Below, piece after piece: positions 1-7,098 of a stretch of 20,782 nt of DNA. The stretch is taken from assembly GCA_964540815.1 (NCBI GenBank), contig CAZIOH010000110.1, forward strand, positions 1-20,782. The letters run 5' to 3'. Numbering within the stretch: the stretch's first letter is position 1; the number at the start of each line of letters is the position of its first letter. The position numbers were made by a program, and so were the translations under genes. The DNA is from CAZIOH01 sp964540815 (GTDB taxonomy: Bacteria > Myxococcota_A > Polyangia > Fen-1088). Below the pieces are notes generated by a model that saw nothing but the letters and a program-made list of their open reading frames with translations, had not been told where the DNA came from and ran no database searches.

Positions 1-2
1 GC

Positions 3-305
3 GGCGGCATGGGCATGGGCATGGGCATGGGCGGTCGCGCAGGCGGCGGCATGGGAATGGGCATGGGCGGTCGTGCGGGTGGACGCATGGGCGGCGGCGC
101 CGGTGGTCGCGCCGGCGGACGCATGGGCGGCGGCATGGGAATGGGCATGGGTGGTGCCGGTGGTCTCGGTGGCGCTGCGGCTCTGGAAGTCACGCCGGGC
201 ACCGGCGAGGACATGGAAGAGCCGGCCTTGGAGGGGCAGCCGACCGATGAGCTGGTCGACCCCGTCCAGATCGAGCAGACGGCGACCGAGGTCGCTCCTC
301 AGTAA
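3..305 (+). CDS. C-terminal part of a Gly/Met/Arg-repeat protein (5' partial)
   Basis: The frame is open from the window edge and ends at TAA 303-305, so the true start lies upstream. The visible part has two halves. Residues up to about 55 are a low-complexity array of GM dipeptides alternating with GRAGG-like blocks (for example GMGMGMGGRAGG). The last roughly 40 residues are acidic and non-repetitive (EDMEEPALEG, DELVDPVQIE) and end in TEVAPQ. I recognise no family. Gly/Met tails occur on GroEL-type chaperonins, but those end in the GGM repeat and have no acidic tail. RGG-like Arg/Gly tracts also occur in RNA-binding proteins. The coding call rests on the consistent frame, the strong terminator just downstream and the structured amino-acid pattern. 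Function unknown. Confidence 0.7.
   Translation, partial: GGMGMGMGMGGRAGGGMGMGMGGRAGGRMGGGAGGRAGGRMGGGMGMGMGGAGGLGGAAALEVTPGTGEDMEEPALEGQPTDELVDPVQIEQTATEVAPQ
9..175 (+). repeat. Imperfect GGCATG / GGTCGYGC coding repeats
   Basis: Tandem, imperfect 6-nt units GGCATG and GGAATG are interspersed with GGTCGCGC and GGTGGACGC blocks. They encode the Gly-Met and Gly-Arg-Ala-Gly-Gly array of the partial gene. Units are multiples of three, so copy-number change would keep the frame. Confidence 0.7.
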
Positions 306-329
306 CCCCGGCGCCTGAAGCTCCGGATC

Positions 330-370
330 GAGAAAGGCCAGCCTCCCGAGAGGGAAGCTGGCCTTCTCTC
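330..370. terminator. Bidirectional intrinsic terminator hairpin between convergent genes
   Basis: AAGGCCAGC (334-342) pairs with GCTGGCCTT (357-365). An inner TCCC/GGGA stem (344-347 with 352-355) closes on a GAGA tetraloop, with one C-A mismatch at 343/356. The outer GAGA (330-333) can pair with TCTC (367-370) across a bulged C. On the plus strand the stem is followed by CTCTCGTTT, and on the minus strand by TTTCTC. It lies 25 nt after the stop of the upstream plus-strand gene and past the stop of the minus-strand YbjN-like gene, so it probably ends both. Confidence 0.75.
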
Positions 371-433
371 GTTTGGCCGGCGCGCGGAGCACTCCCGTCT
401 TCCCCTTCCCGCCCGCCAGCTCCAGCGCGGCAG

Positions 434-961
434 TTACGTCTTGAAGTGATCGCGGCCGGGGGCCGAGCGGAGGTGCTCGACGACGCTCTCCTCGAGCAGC
501 TCCTGCATGGTCTGACCACCGTAGCGGGCGGCGATCCGATCGTCGTACTCGTCGGCGATGATGGCGACGTCCCGCACGGTGGTCGTCAGCTCCTCGGCGC
601 TGAGGGCCGGGCCCCCGAGCAGCGTGTGCGAAAACACGATGACCTCGCCGGCCGGGACGTAGGCGAAGGCCCCGAAGCGCAGCAACGCGTTCATCTCCAG
701 GAGTTGCATGGCGAGGGGCACCTCCATGGTCACCCCCTTCACGAGCTGGGCGACGCAACGGACCACGGCGCGATCGGGATTCCAAGGCAACACGCTGATC
801 ATCACCAGGGAAGACCCCTGCTTGACCACGTAGAGACCATCGTCGATCTTGCGATAGGCCGAGCTCTTCTTGAGGGCCTTCTCGATGGTCTGGCAGCTGC
901 TCTTCGCGGCGAGGTTCATGCCTTTTTGGGTACCACGAATTCGGCCAGCATTCGAGGACAC
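434..961 (-). CDS. YbjN-domain protein (type III secretion chaperone-like fold)
   Basis: A 175-residue cytoplasmic protein if GTG 961 is used, or 161 residues from ATG 919. The core matches the YbjN/CesT-like alpha-beta fold: an N-terminal helix, a short beta-rich section (GLYVVKQGSSLVMISVLPW), a helix ending in LLEMNALLRFGAFAY, further strands (GEVIVFSHTLLGG) and a C-terminal helical segment DEYDDRIAARYGG. Known members are small soluble proteins, some acting as chaperone-like or regulatory factors, and most have no assigned activity. Start choice is uncertain: GTG 961 has only a weak upstream CGGA, while ATG 919 has AAAAAGG placed too close. The residues between the two starts look poorly conserved, so ATG 919 may be right. 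The gene is convergent with the Gly/Met gene and divergent from the zinc-ribbon gene. Confidence 0.8.
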   Translation of the reverse strand: MSSNAGRIRGTQKGMNLAAKSSCQTIEKALKKSSAYRKIDDGLYVVKQGSSLVMISVLPWNPDRAVVRCVAQLVKGVTMEVPLAMQLLEMNALLRFGAFAYVPAGEVIVFSHTLLGGPALSAEELTTTVRDVAIIADEYDDRIAARYGGQTMQELLEESVVEHLRSAPGRDHFKT

Positions 962-975
962 TCGTCCGGGACCGC

Positions 976-1004
976 ATTTTGTCCTGTTAAAGTTGGTGCG
1001 TCAT
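976..1004 (-). promoter_or_regulatory. Possible sigma-70-like promoter for the YbjN-like gene
   Basis: On the minus strand ATGACG (999-1004) and CAAAAT (976-981) are separated by 17 nt, each matching 4 of 6 consensus positions. The -35 element overlaps the start codon of the divergent plus-strand gene. This is pattern matching only. Confidence 0.25.
988..993 (+). promoter_or_regulatory. TAnnnT box (TAAAGT) 9 nt before the start of the zinc-ribbon gene
   Basis: TAAAGT is followed by 9 nt and ATG 1003. No Shine-Dalgarno sequence is visible. As a -10 element this would place transcription initiation at or within a few nucleotides of the start codon (leaderless or near-leaderless mRNA). Confidence 0.4.
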
Positions 1005-2127
1005 GCGCGCCTGCCCGCGGTGCGGCTTCGAAAGTGCCGACCACCTCTTCTACTGCACGGAGTGCGGGCGTCGCCTCGCGGCTTCCTGGGCCGATCCGCG
1101 CGAGACCACGGGGAGACCTGCCTCCGATGGCTGGAGCGATGGTGGAACCGCGCCGACCTTGGCGGTGCTGCCCGACGCCAACGGGCTGCTCCGGCCGACC
1201 CCGGCCCAGCAGATCCCCCACGGGCGGGTCCGCCAGCTTTTTGACTCTGTGCATTATGTCTTCACCTATCTGCGCGGTCGGCTCGACGCCGACGCCCGCC
1301 GGCGACGCCTGGCCGAGGAACGGGAAGGTGCCGCGCGTCTGGTCTCCGGGGCCCTCGCGGAGCTCGGGCAGGCGGTGCTCGGCGAGGGCGTCAACAGCCC
1401 CGAGCTGACGGGGTTGCTGGAGGCGGTGGGGCGGGCGCAGGCCCAGCGCGAGACCGCGCTGGCGGAGATAGCTTCGACCGAAACCTTCCGGGCGGCCGAG
1501 GAGATCCGGCTCGGCGATCTCGAGGCCCACGTGCGCGCCGAGCTGCAGGCCTGCGAGAGGGGCGTGGAGGAGGCCGAGCGGGCCTTGCGCCAGCTCGAGG
1601 ACGAGCGGCGCAAGCTGGCCGGCGCCAGCGGCAGCGCGGGGGCGGGGGCCGCCGCCGGCGGCGTCACGAAGACCCAGGAGAGCGCCGCCACCGAGCTGCG
1701 CCGGGCCCACCTCGACCAGCAATACGACGCCACCCGCGAACGGGCCGCGGCCCTCCGCGCCGCCGGGCTCGCCGCCCGGGCCAAGCTCGATCAGGCCACC
1801 GCCGCCCGCCGCCAGGCGCTGGCCGCGCTCGCCGCCAGCATCACCGGTCACGCCCGCGAGCGGGCGGAGGCCGAGGGTCGCATCCAGGAGCTGCAGACCC
1901 AGATCGGGCGCATCAGCTGGCACCTGCGCATCCCCGACCAGCGGCTCATCTCCCGGTACGAGCGCCTGGACCGGCACCAGCAGACCATCACCGAGCGCGA
2001 CCGTCAGATTGCGATGGTCGAAAAGTTGGCCGGGCGTTACGACCGGCGCAAGCTCGGGATCGGCATCGGGGTCCTGGCCGGCATCGTGCTGGTGGCGACC
2101 CTGCTCCTCGGCGTGCTGATCCGCTGA
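1003..2127 (+). CDS. Zinc-ribbon, coiled-coil, C-terminally membrane-anchored protein
   Basis: A 374-residue protein. Residues 4-7 (CPRC) and 18-21 (CTEC) form a classic C4 zinc ribbon. A flexible Pro/Gly-rich stretch follows to about residue 75. Residues about 80-345 are dominated by Glu/Arg/Ala/Leu helices that look like a long coiled coil, broken at residues 207-223 by an Ala/Gly/Ser hinge (GASGSAGAGAAAGG). A single hydrophobic segment at about 351-373 ends the protein just before Arg374, giving a tail-anchored topology with the ribbon and coiled coil in the cytoplasm. Start ATG 1003 puts the zinc ribbon at the extreme N-terminus. No enzymatic motif is visible and no specific family is recognised. 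The architecture suggests a membrane-tethered scaffold or sensor, which is inference. It converges on the DUF423 gene with only 19 nt between the stops. Confidence 0.85.
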   Translation: MRACPRCGFESADHLFYCTECGRRLAASWADPRETTGRPASDGWSDGGTAPTLAVLPDANGLLRPTPAQQIPHGRVRQLFDSVHYVFTYLRGRLDADARRRRLAEEREGAARLVSGALAELGQAVLGEGVNSPELTGLLEAVGRAQAQRETALAEIASTETFRAAEEIRLGDLEAHVRAELQACERGVEEAERALRQLEDERRKLAGASGSAGAGAAAGGVTKTQESAATELRRAHLDQQYDATRERAAALRAAGLAARAKLDQATAARRQALAALAASITGHARERAEAEGRIQELQTQIGRISWHLRIPDQRLISRYERLDRHQQTITERDRQIAMVEKLAGRYDRRKLGIGIGVLAGIVLVATLLLGVLIR

Positions 2128-2146
2128 GGGAGCCGTCGTCCCGTGG

Positions 2147-2622
2147 TCAGGGCCCGGACGGTGGTCGCGCCGATGGACCCGCTCCGCGGCTGGCGAGCAA
2201 GGTGGCCCATCCGGCGATCAGGGACAACCCACCGAGAGGCGTGATCGCGCCGAGCCAGCGCACGCCCGAGATGGCCAGCAGGTAGAGGGTGCCCGAGAAC
2301 ACCACCACCCCACCGATGAAGAGGGCCAGGGTCACCCGCGGCCAGCGCAGACGGTCCACGAGCAGCGAGATCCCGAGCAGGCCGAGCGCGTGCCACAGGT
2401 GGTAGGAGACCCCGGTCTTGTAGACCTCGAGCATCTCCGGTGAAACCCGCCCACGCAGGGCGTGGGCACCGAAGGCCCCCAGCATCACGCCCGTCATCCC
2501 CAGCGCCCCGGCGGCGCGCAGGGCCAAGGTCGAGAGCCCCGCCGATGCGCCGACCGAAGGTCGAGAGCCCCGCCGATGGGCGGTGGGCGGGGAGCCCGGG
2601 GCGGAGCTCGCGGCGGGGGCGG

Positions 2623-2626
<4 letters not shown>
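2147..2626 (-). CDS. DUF423 family small membrane protein
   Basis: A 159-residue protein from GTG 2626, whose GTGA overlaps the TGA stop (2623-2625) of the sigma-54 regulator, so translation is probably coupled. The body matches the DUF423/YgdD family: the family-typical GAFGAHAL motif, then YHLWHALGLLGISLL, a strand-like VTLALFIGGVVVFSGTLYLL, the motif GVRWLGAITPLGGLSLIAGW, and four predicted membrane helices. Family function is unknown; members are small inner-membrane proteins. The first roughly 35 residues are a Pro/Ser/Arg-rich extension not typical of the family, which normally starts just before the first helix. This extension contains a 22-bp direct repeat, so the annotated N-terminus may be a product of local duplication. 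The C-terminal tail GAGPSARPPSGP is also low complexity. Confidence 0.85.
2526..2578. repeat. 22-bp direct repeat with 31-bp period at the DUF423 N-terminus
   Basis: Positions 2526-2547 and 2557-2578 are identical 22-bp copies (core GTCGAGAGCCCCGCCGATG) separated by 9 bp. The 31-bp period is not a multiple of three, so the two copies are read in different frames within the DUF423 gene (as HRRGSRPS and as ASAGLSTL). Confidence 0.9.
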
Positions 2627-4092
<1,466 letters not shown>

Positions 4093-4101
4093 ACCAGCAA
4101 G

Positions 4102-4107
4102 AACGTA
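4102..4107 (-). promoter_or_regulatory. TAnnnT box (TACGTT) 9 nt before the sigma-54 regulator start
   Basis: On the minus strand TACGTT is followed by 9 nt and ATG 4092, with no Shine-Dalgarno sequence. It lies in the 47-nt gap after the upstream AstA-like gene, so the regulator may have its own start of transcription as well as read-through. Confidence 0.3.
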
Positions 4108-4139
4108 GCACCTTTCGCCCCGGATCCCGGCGGCGCGGA

Positions 4140-5225
4140 TCACGCCCGGACCGGGGGATCGACCCGCTCGAGATCGAGCCAGGCCACCTCGTCGCCGTCG
4201 GCGACACCGAGGACCTTCGCGAGGGCTGGCTCGAGAGCGAGCGCGGCGCCGAGCCGATGGGCGCGCCCGATCACCGCCCGGAAGCTGTCCCCCGGGGCGC
4301 CACCGACGTGCTCCGCCACCAGGAGGAGCCCGGGCAGACCCGGAGCCTCGGCCGCGGCCTGCGCGATCGGTGGGGGTGCGGCGCTCACCACCACCACGCG
4401 CGCGCGGTTGGTGAGCTGGACGGGCACGATGTCCTCGAGCCGGGCGCGGAAGTGTGGTCCCCCGTCGAAGGGATCGATGCGATCGGCGTACTCGAAGCCG
4501 ATGCGCTTCAGCATCTTCTCCACCCCCTTGGTCTCGGGTCCAACCTGCCCGATCAGCCCCTGGACCTCGGCCGGCAACAGGGTGGCGTAAATGGGCTCCT
4601 CGGGGAAGAGCGCGCGAATGAACTCCTTGTTCTCGTGCGAGAGGCGGTCGGCCTCCTGGTAGCTGAGCCCGGTGAACCGGCGCCCGAGCGCCTCCCAGAG
4701 GCGGCTGGTCCCGTCGGGCTCGAGGGGCGGCATCAGCTCCGAGAGCACCTCCTCGCGGAAGACCGGGCGATGCAGCGCGAGGTACATGAAGCGCACGTAC
4801 GAGAGCAGGCGGCCGAGCCGCTCGGGATGCCGGCGGAGCTCGGGGCGGATGACCAGACCACCAATCTCGGTGACCCCCTTGTAGTTGTAGCCGATGCGCA
4901 GGATGCGATGCACGATGTGCACGTCGAGGGTCTGGCTATAGCGCTCCTCCTCGAGCACGTCGAAGTAGACATGCGGGGCGCGCCGCGAGCCGTGCTGGGC
5001 GAAGATCATCGAGGCCCCCACCACCGGCCCGGACTGGCCCTCGGTGAGGACGAACAGGTACCGACGCTGGGCAACCTCGCGGGTCCCCGCGAAGGACTCG
5101 ATGGACAGCTCGAGGAGCTCGCGCAGGCGGGCCCGATCGGCGGGGAGGTTCACCGAGTCGAGGAAGCGTGCCACGCCGAGCAGGTCCTCCAGATCCTCGG
5201 CGCGGGCGTCTCGGATCAAGAACAT
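4140..5225 (-). CDS. Arginine N-succinyltransferase (AstA) family protein
   Basis: A 361-residue protein matching the AstA/AruF family over its length: N-terminal MFLIRDARAEDLEDLLGVA, a YLFVLTEGQSGPVVGASMIFA strand block, GVTEIGGLVIRPELRRHPERLGRLLSYVRF acetyl-CoA-fold core, and the signatures IYATLLPAEVQGLIGQV and GFEYADRIDPFDGGPHF, which closely follow E. coli AstA. In the known pathway AstA transfers succinyl from succinyl-CoA to the alpha-amine of arginine, the first step of the AST catabolic route. No other AST pathway gene (astB to astE) is in the window, so substrate is not certain. ATG 5225 has a good Shine-Dalgarno GAGGGA (5235-5240) 9 nt upstream. It lies 29 nt from the deacetylase gene and 47 nt from the regulator, all on the same strand. 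Confidence 0.9.
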   Translation of the reverse strand: MFLIRDARAEDLEDLLGVARFLDSVNLPADRARLRELLELSIESFAGTREVAQRRYLFVLTEGQSGPVVGASMIFAQHGSRRAPHVYFDVLEEERYSQTLDVHIVHRILRIGYNYKGVTEIGGLVIRPELRRHPERLGRLLSYVRFMYLALHRPVFREEVLSELMPPLEPDGTSRLWEALGRRFTGLSYQEADRLSHENKEFIRALFPEEPIYATLLPAEVQGLIGQVGPETKGVEKMLKRIGFEYADRIDPFDGGPHFRARLEDIVPVQLTNRARVVVVSAAPPPIAQAAAEAPGLPGLLLVAEHVGGAPGDSFRAVIGRAHRLGAALALEPALAKVLGVADGDEVAWLDLERVDPPVRA

Positions 5226-5254
5226 GCGGCAGCGTCCCTCGGGTGGTCCTGGGT

Positions 5255-6238
5255 CTAGCGTTCGCCGAGGAAGGAGGGAAACAGGGCCGGGAAGTCGGGG
5301 GTCTCGCGGCCGACCGCGCTCAGCACCGCGCCGAGCCCGGTCTCGGGTATCGCCCGCCGGGGCAAGAGGATGGCGTAATCGCGAACCACGATCGGCGCGC
5401 GGCCATCGCGCACCGCGACCCGGTTCTCGCGCGCCATCCACTCGAGCAGCGGGCCGAGCGCGAACACCGACGAGGGGTGGGTGTCGTGCAGGAGCAAGAT
5501 CCCCCTGCCGGTCAGCCGGGCCAGCCGGGACTGCAGGTAGACCAGCACCTGGTCGGAGTCCAGGTTCTTCCAGTCCTGCGGGTCGAGGTTCCAGCCCACC
5601 GACACGAGGTTGCGAACCGCCAGCGCGGCCTCCAGGCTCCTGCAGCGAGAGCCATAGGGGGCGCGGAACAGCAGGGGCCGAACCCCGGTCGTCTCGGCGA
5701 TCACCTCGGAGTTGCCGTCCACCTCGGCCGCGATCTGGTCGGGGAACCGACAGAGATCGCGGTGGGTGAGGGTGTGGTTCGAGACCAGGTGACCGCGGGC
5801 CGCGATCTTGCGGACCAGCTCCCGGCGGGCGAGATCCTCCGGGCGGTCACCCATCAAGCGGCTGCCGGTCACGAAGAAGATCGCCTTGATGCCCCAGCGA
5901 TCGAGCTCGTCGAGGACGAGGGGCGTGTACTTCAGATCCGGTCCGTCATCGAACGAGATCAGCAGCTCACGCGGCGCCGCGGACGGGAAGAACGAGGTCT
6001 GTGGACCGTAGCCAAAGTCCACGGCCGGAGGCTGGACGGCGTCGGCCAGCTCCTCGGCGCCCGCGTCTTCCCAAAGCGACGCGCGCACGACGGCGGAGGG
6101 TCCCCCCAGCGACTCGGCGGCCGAGGCCTCCGGCTGCCGCAGCACCCGCCCCAGGACACGACCGTCGTGCCCGAGGCGCAACGCGGGCGCGAACACCACC
6201 AGGGCCGCGGAGATCGTGGAGAGCCAACGGCCGAGCAT
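5255..6238 (-). CDS. Polysaccharide deacetylase (carbohydrate esterase family 4)
   Basis: A 327-residue enzyme with an N-terminal hydrophobic segment (LSTISAALVVFAPAL) acting as signal peptide or membrane anchor, so it probably acts in the envelope. The NodB-homology domain (about 90-290) has all five motifs: FDDGPD (D97 catalytic base, D98 metal ligand), HTLTH (H155 and H159 metal ligands), RAPYG, the DPQDW motif and LLHDTH. CE4 enzymes remove N- or O-acetyl groups from peptidoglycan, chitin-type or exopolysaccharides; which of these cannot be told from sequence. ATG 6238 is chosen because it places the hydrophobic segment at the N-terminus; an overlapping GTG at 6241 is one codon longer. 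Upstream open frame to 6634 runs through the ssb gene and is not real. First gene of the four-gene minus-strand run. Confidence 0.92.
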   Translation of the reverse strand: MLGRWLSTISAALVVFAPALRLGHDGRVLGRVLRQPEASAAESLGGPSAVVRASLWEDAGAEELADAVQPPAVDFGYGPQTSFFPSAAPRELLISFDDGPDLKYTPLVLDELDRWGIKAIFFVTGSRLMGDRPEDLARRELVRKIAARGHLVSNHTLTHRDLCRFPDQIAAEVDGNSEVIAETTGVRPLLFRAPYGSRCRSLEAALAVRNLVSVGWNLDPQDWKNLDSDQVLVYLQSRLARLTGRGILLLHDTHPSSVFALGPLLEWMARENRVAVRDGRAPIVVRDYAILLPRRAIPETGLGAVLSAVGRETPDFPALFPSFLGER

Positions 6239-6246
6239 CACCGTTG

Positions 6247-6252
6247 ATTGTA
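6247..6252 (-). promoter_or_regulatory. TAnnnT box (TACAAT) 8 nt before the deacetylase start
   Basis: Minus-strand TACAAT matches the -10 consensus at 5 of 6 positions and ends 8 nt before ATG 6238 (5 nt before the alternative GTG). No Shine-Dalgarno sequence lies at normal spacing. A leaderless transcript for the four-gene run is likely. No clear -35 is seen. Confidence 0.45.
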
Positions 6253-6417
6253 TCCCAAAGGCAGGGCCGGGCACGCGGACGCGGGAGCGCCGGCCTCGGG
6301 TTTCGAGGATCGCACGCCTCCAGACACAGATCCCATCTCGGCATCCATCTCGGACGATCAGGCCCCTGCGTGGAGCCCGGCCCCTCCGGCGCCCGCGACA
6401 AGGTAGGTGCCGGTCGG

Positions 6418-6438
6418 AAACCGCCGACGTTCGGGCGG
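6418..6438 (-). terminator. Weak hairpin with TTT downstream of ssb
   Basis: On the minus strand, CCGCC (6434-6438) pairs with GGCGG (6421-6425), with further CGA/TCG pairing possible inside the loop. It is followed by TTT (6418-6420). It lies 23 nt beyond the ssb stop and ahead of the deacetylase gene. The T-tract is short, so termination strength is doubtful. Confidence 0.35.
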
Positions 6439-6461
6439 CCGGCAGACCCCGCGTACGGGAC

Positions 6462-6956
6462 TCAGAACGGGATGTCGTCGTCGGAGGGAGGCGGGCCGCC
6501 GCCCATGTCAGGCTCGTCGGCGGGACCCGAATCACCGAAGCCGGGACGGCCGCCGCTCGCCGGCGCGCCACCTCCGCGCCTCGCGGTCCCCTCGCCACCA
6601 CCACCACCGCCGCCGCCGCCACTGCCACTGCCACTGCCCAGAAACACCACCCGATCGGCGACCACGTCGGTCGCGTAGTGCTTCTGTCCGTCCTTGTCGT
6701 ACGACCGTGTCTGCAGGCGTCCCTCGACGTACACGGAGCGCCCCTTGGCCAGGTACTTGTTACAGTTCTCGGCCGATTCCCCCCACACGGTGACGCGATG
6801 CCATTCGGTCCTCTCCTGCCGTTGCCCGCCCTTGTCCTTGAACACGTCCGTGGTGGCGATCCGCAGGTTGCACAGCGCGCGGTTGCTCGGCGTGTACTTG
6901 AGCTCGGGATCGGCGCCGAGGTTTCCGACCAGAATGACTTTGTTGACGCTTCCCAT
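6462..6956 (-). CDS. ssb: Single-stranded DNA-binding protein
   Basis: A 164-residue SSB. The N-terminal OB fold covers about residues 1-108, starting MGSVNKVILVGNLGADPELKYT and including WHRVTVWGESAENCNKYLAKG and VYVEGRLQTRSY, all hallmark segments. A disordered Gly/Ser/Pro linker follows, with an uninterrupted run of nine glycines. The protein ends in DDDIPF, the conserved acidic tip that binds partner proteins such as RecO, PriA and exonuclease I. It coats single-stranded DNA during replication, repair and recombination. ATG 6956 is fixed by the family N-terminus and by a strong Shine-Dalgarno AAGGAG (6963-6968) with 6-nt spacing. The gene stands alone, divergent from the transglycosylase gene; it is not next to rpsF/rpsR as in many bacteria. 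Confidence 0.97.
   Translation of the reverse strand: MGSVNKVILVGNLGADPELKYTPSNRALCNLRIATTDVFKDKGGQRQERTEWHRVTVWGESAENCNKYLAKGRSVYVEGRLQTRSYDKDGQKHYATDVVADRVVFLGSGSGSGGGGGGGGGEGTARRGGGAPASGGRPGFGDSGPADEPDMGGGPPPSDDDIPF
6596..6640 (-). repeat. Trinucleotide/hexanucleotide repeat in the SSB linker
   Basis: On the plus strand the run goes from CCACCA units to GCC units to three ACTGCC hexamers. On the coding strand these give SGSGSG followed by nine Gly. All units are multiples of three, so slippage would only change linker length. Confidence 0.85.
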
Positions 6957-6962
6957 GAGTGT

Positions 6963-6968
6963 CTCCTT
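6963..6968 (-). promoter_or_regulatory. Ribosome binding site of ssb
   Basis: AAGGAG on the minus strand, 6 nt before ATG 6956. It is the best Shine-Dalgarno match in the window and fixes the ssb start. Confidence 0.85.
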
Positions 6969-7065
6969 GTGCCTTATTACCATGGCCCCGGCCGACCGAG
7001 GACGACCAACGCCGGGCCAGTCCACCTACACGAAGAACATCGGGCGGAGGCGGCGCGAGGTTTCT

Positions 7066-7084
7066 CCGGATCTGCCCGGATCTG
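7066..7084. promoter_or_regulatory. CCGGATCTG direct repeat with 10-bp period upstream of the transglycosylase gene
   Basis: Two identical 9-bp copies at 7066-7074 and 7076-7084 have a 10-bp period, one helical turn. They lie just upstream of the -10-like TAGAAC of the transglycosylase gene. The spacing would suit a regulator binding in tandem on one face of the DNA. No family match is claimed. Confidence 0.3.
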
Positions 7085-7085
7085 A

Positions 7086-7091
7086 TAGAAC
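7086..7091 (+). promoter_or_regulatory. Imperfect TAnnnT-like box (TAGAAC) 7 nt before GTG 7099
   Basis: TAGAAC differs from TAnnnT only at the last base and sits 7 nt from the start codon, the same spacing as the boxes at 9532 and 9783. Low confidence alone; listed because it fits the pattern seen at neighbouring genes. Confidence 0.2.
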
Positions 7092-7098
7092 GCCCCGC

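Noticed and set aside
9..175. Regular repeats that could suggest a CRISPR or satellite array
   Set aside because: Units are short, multiples of three, without unique spacers, and encode a continuous Gly/Met/Arg protein segment.
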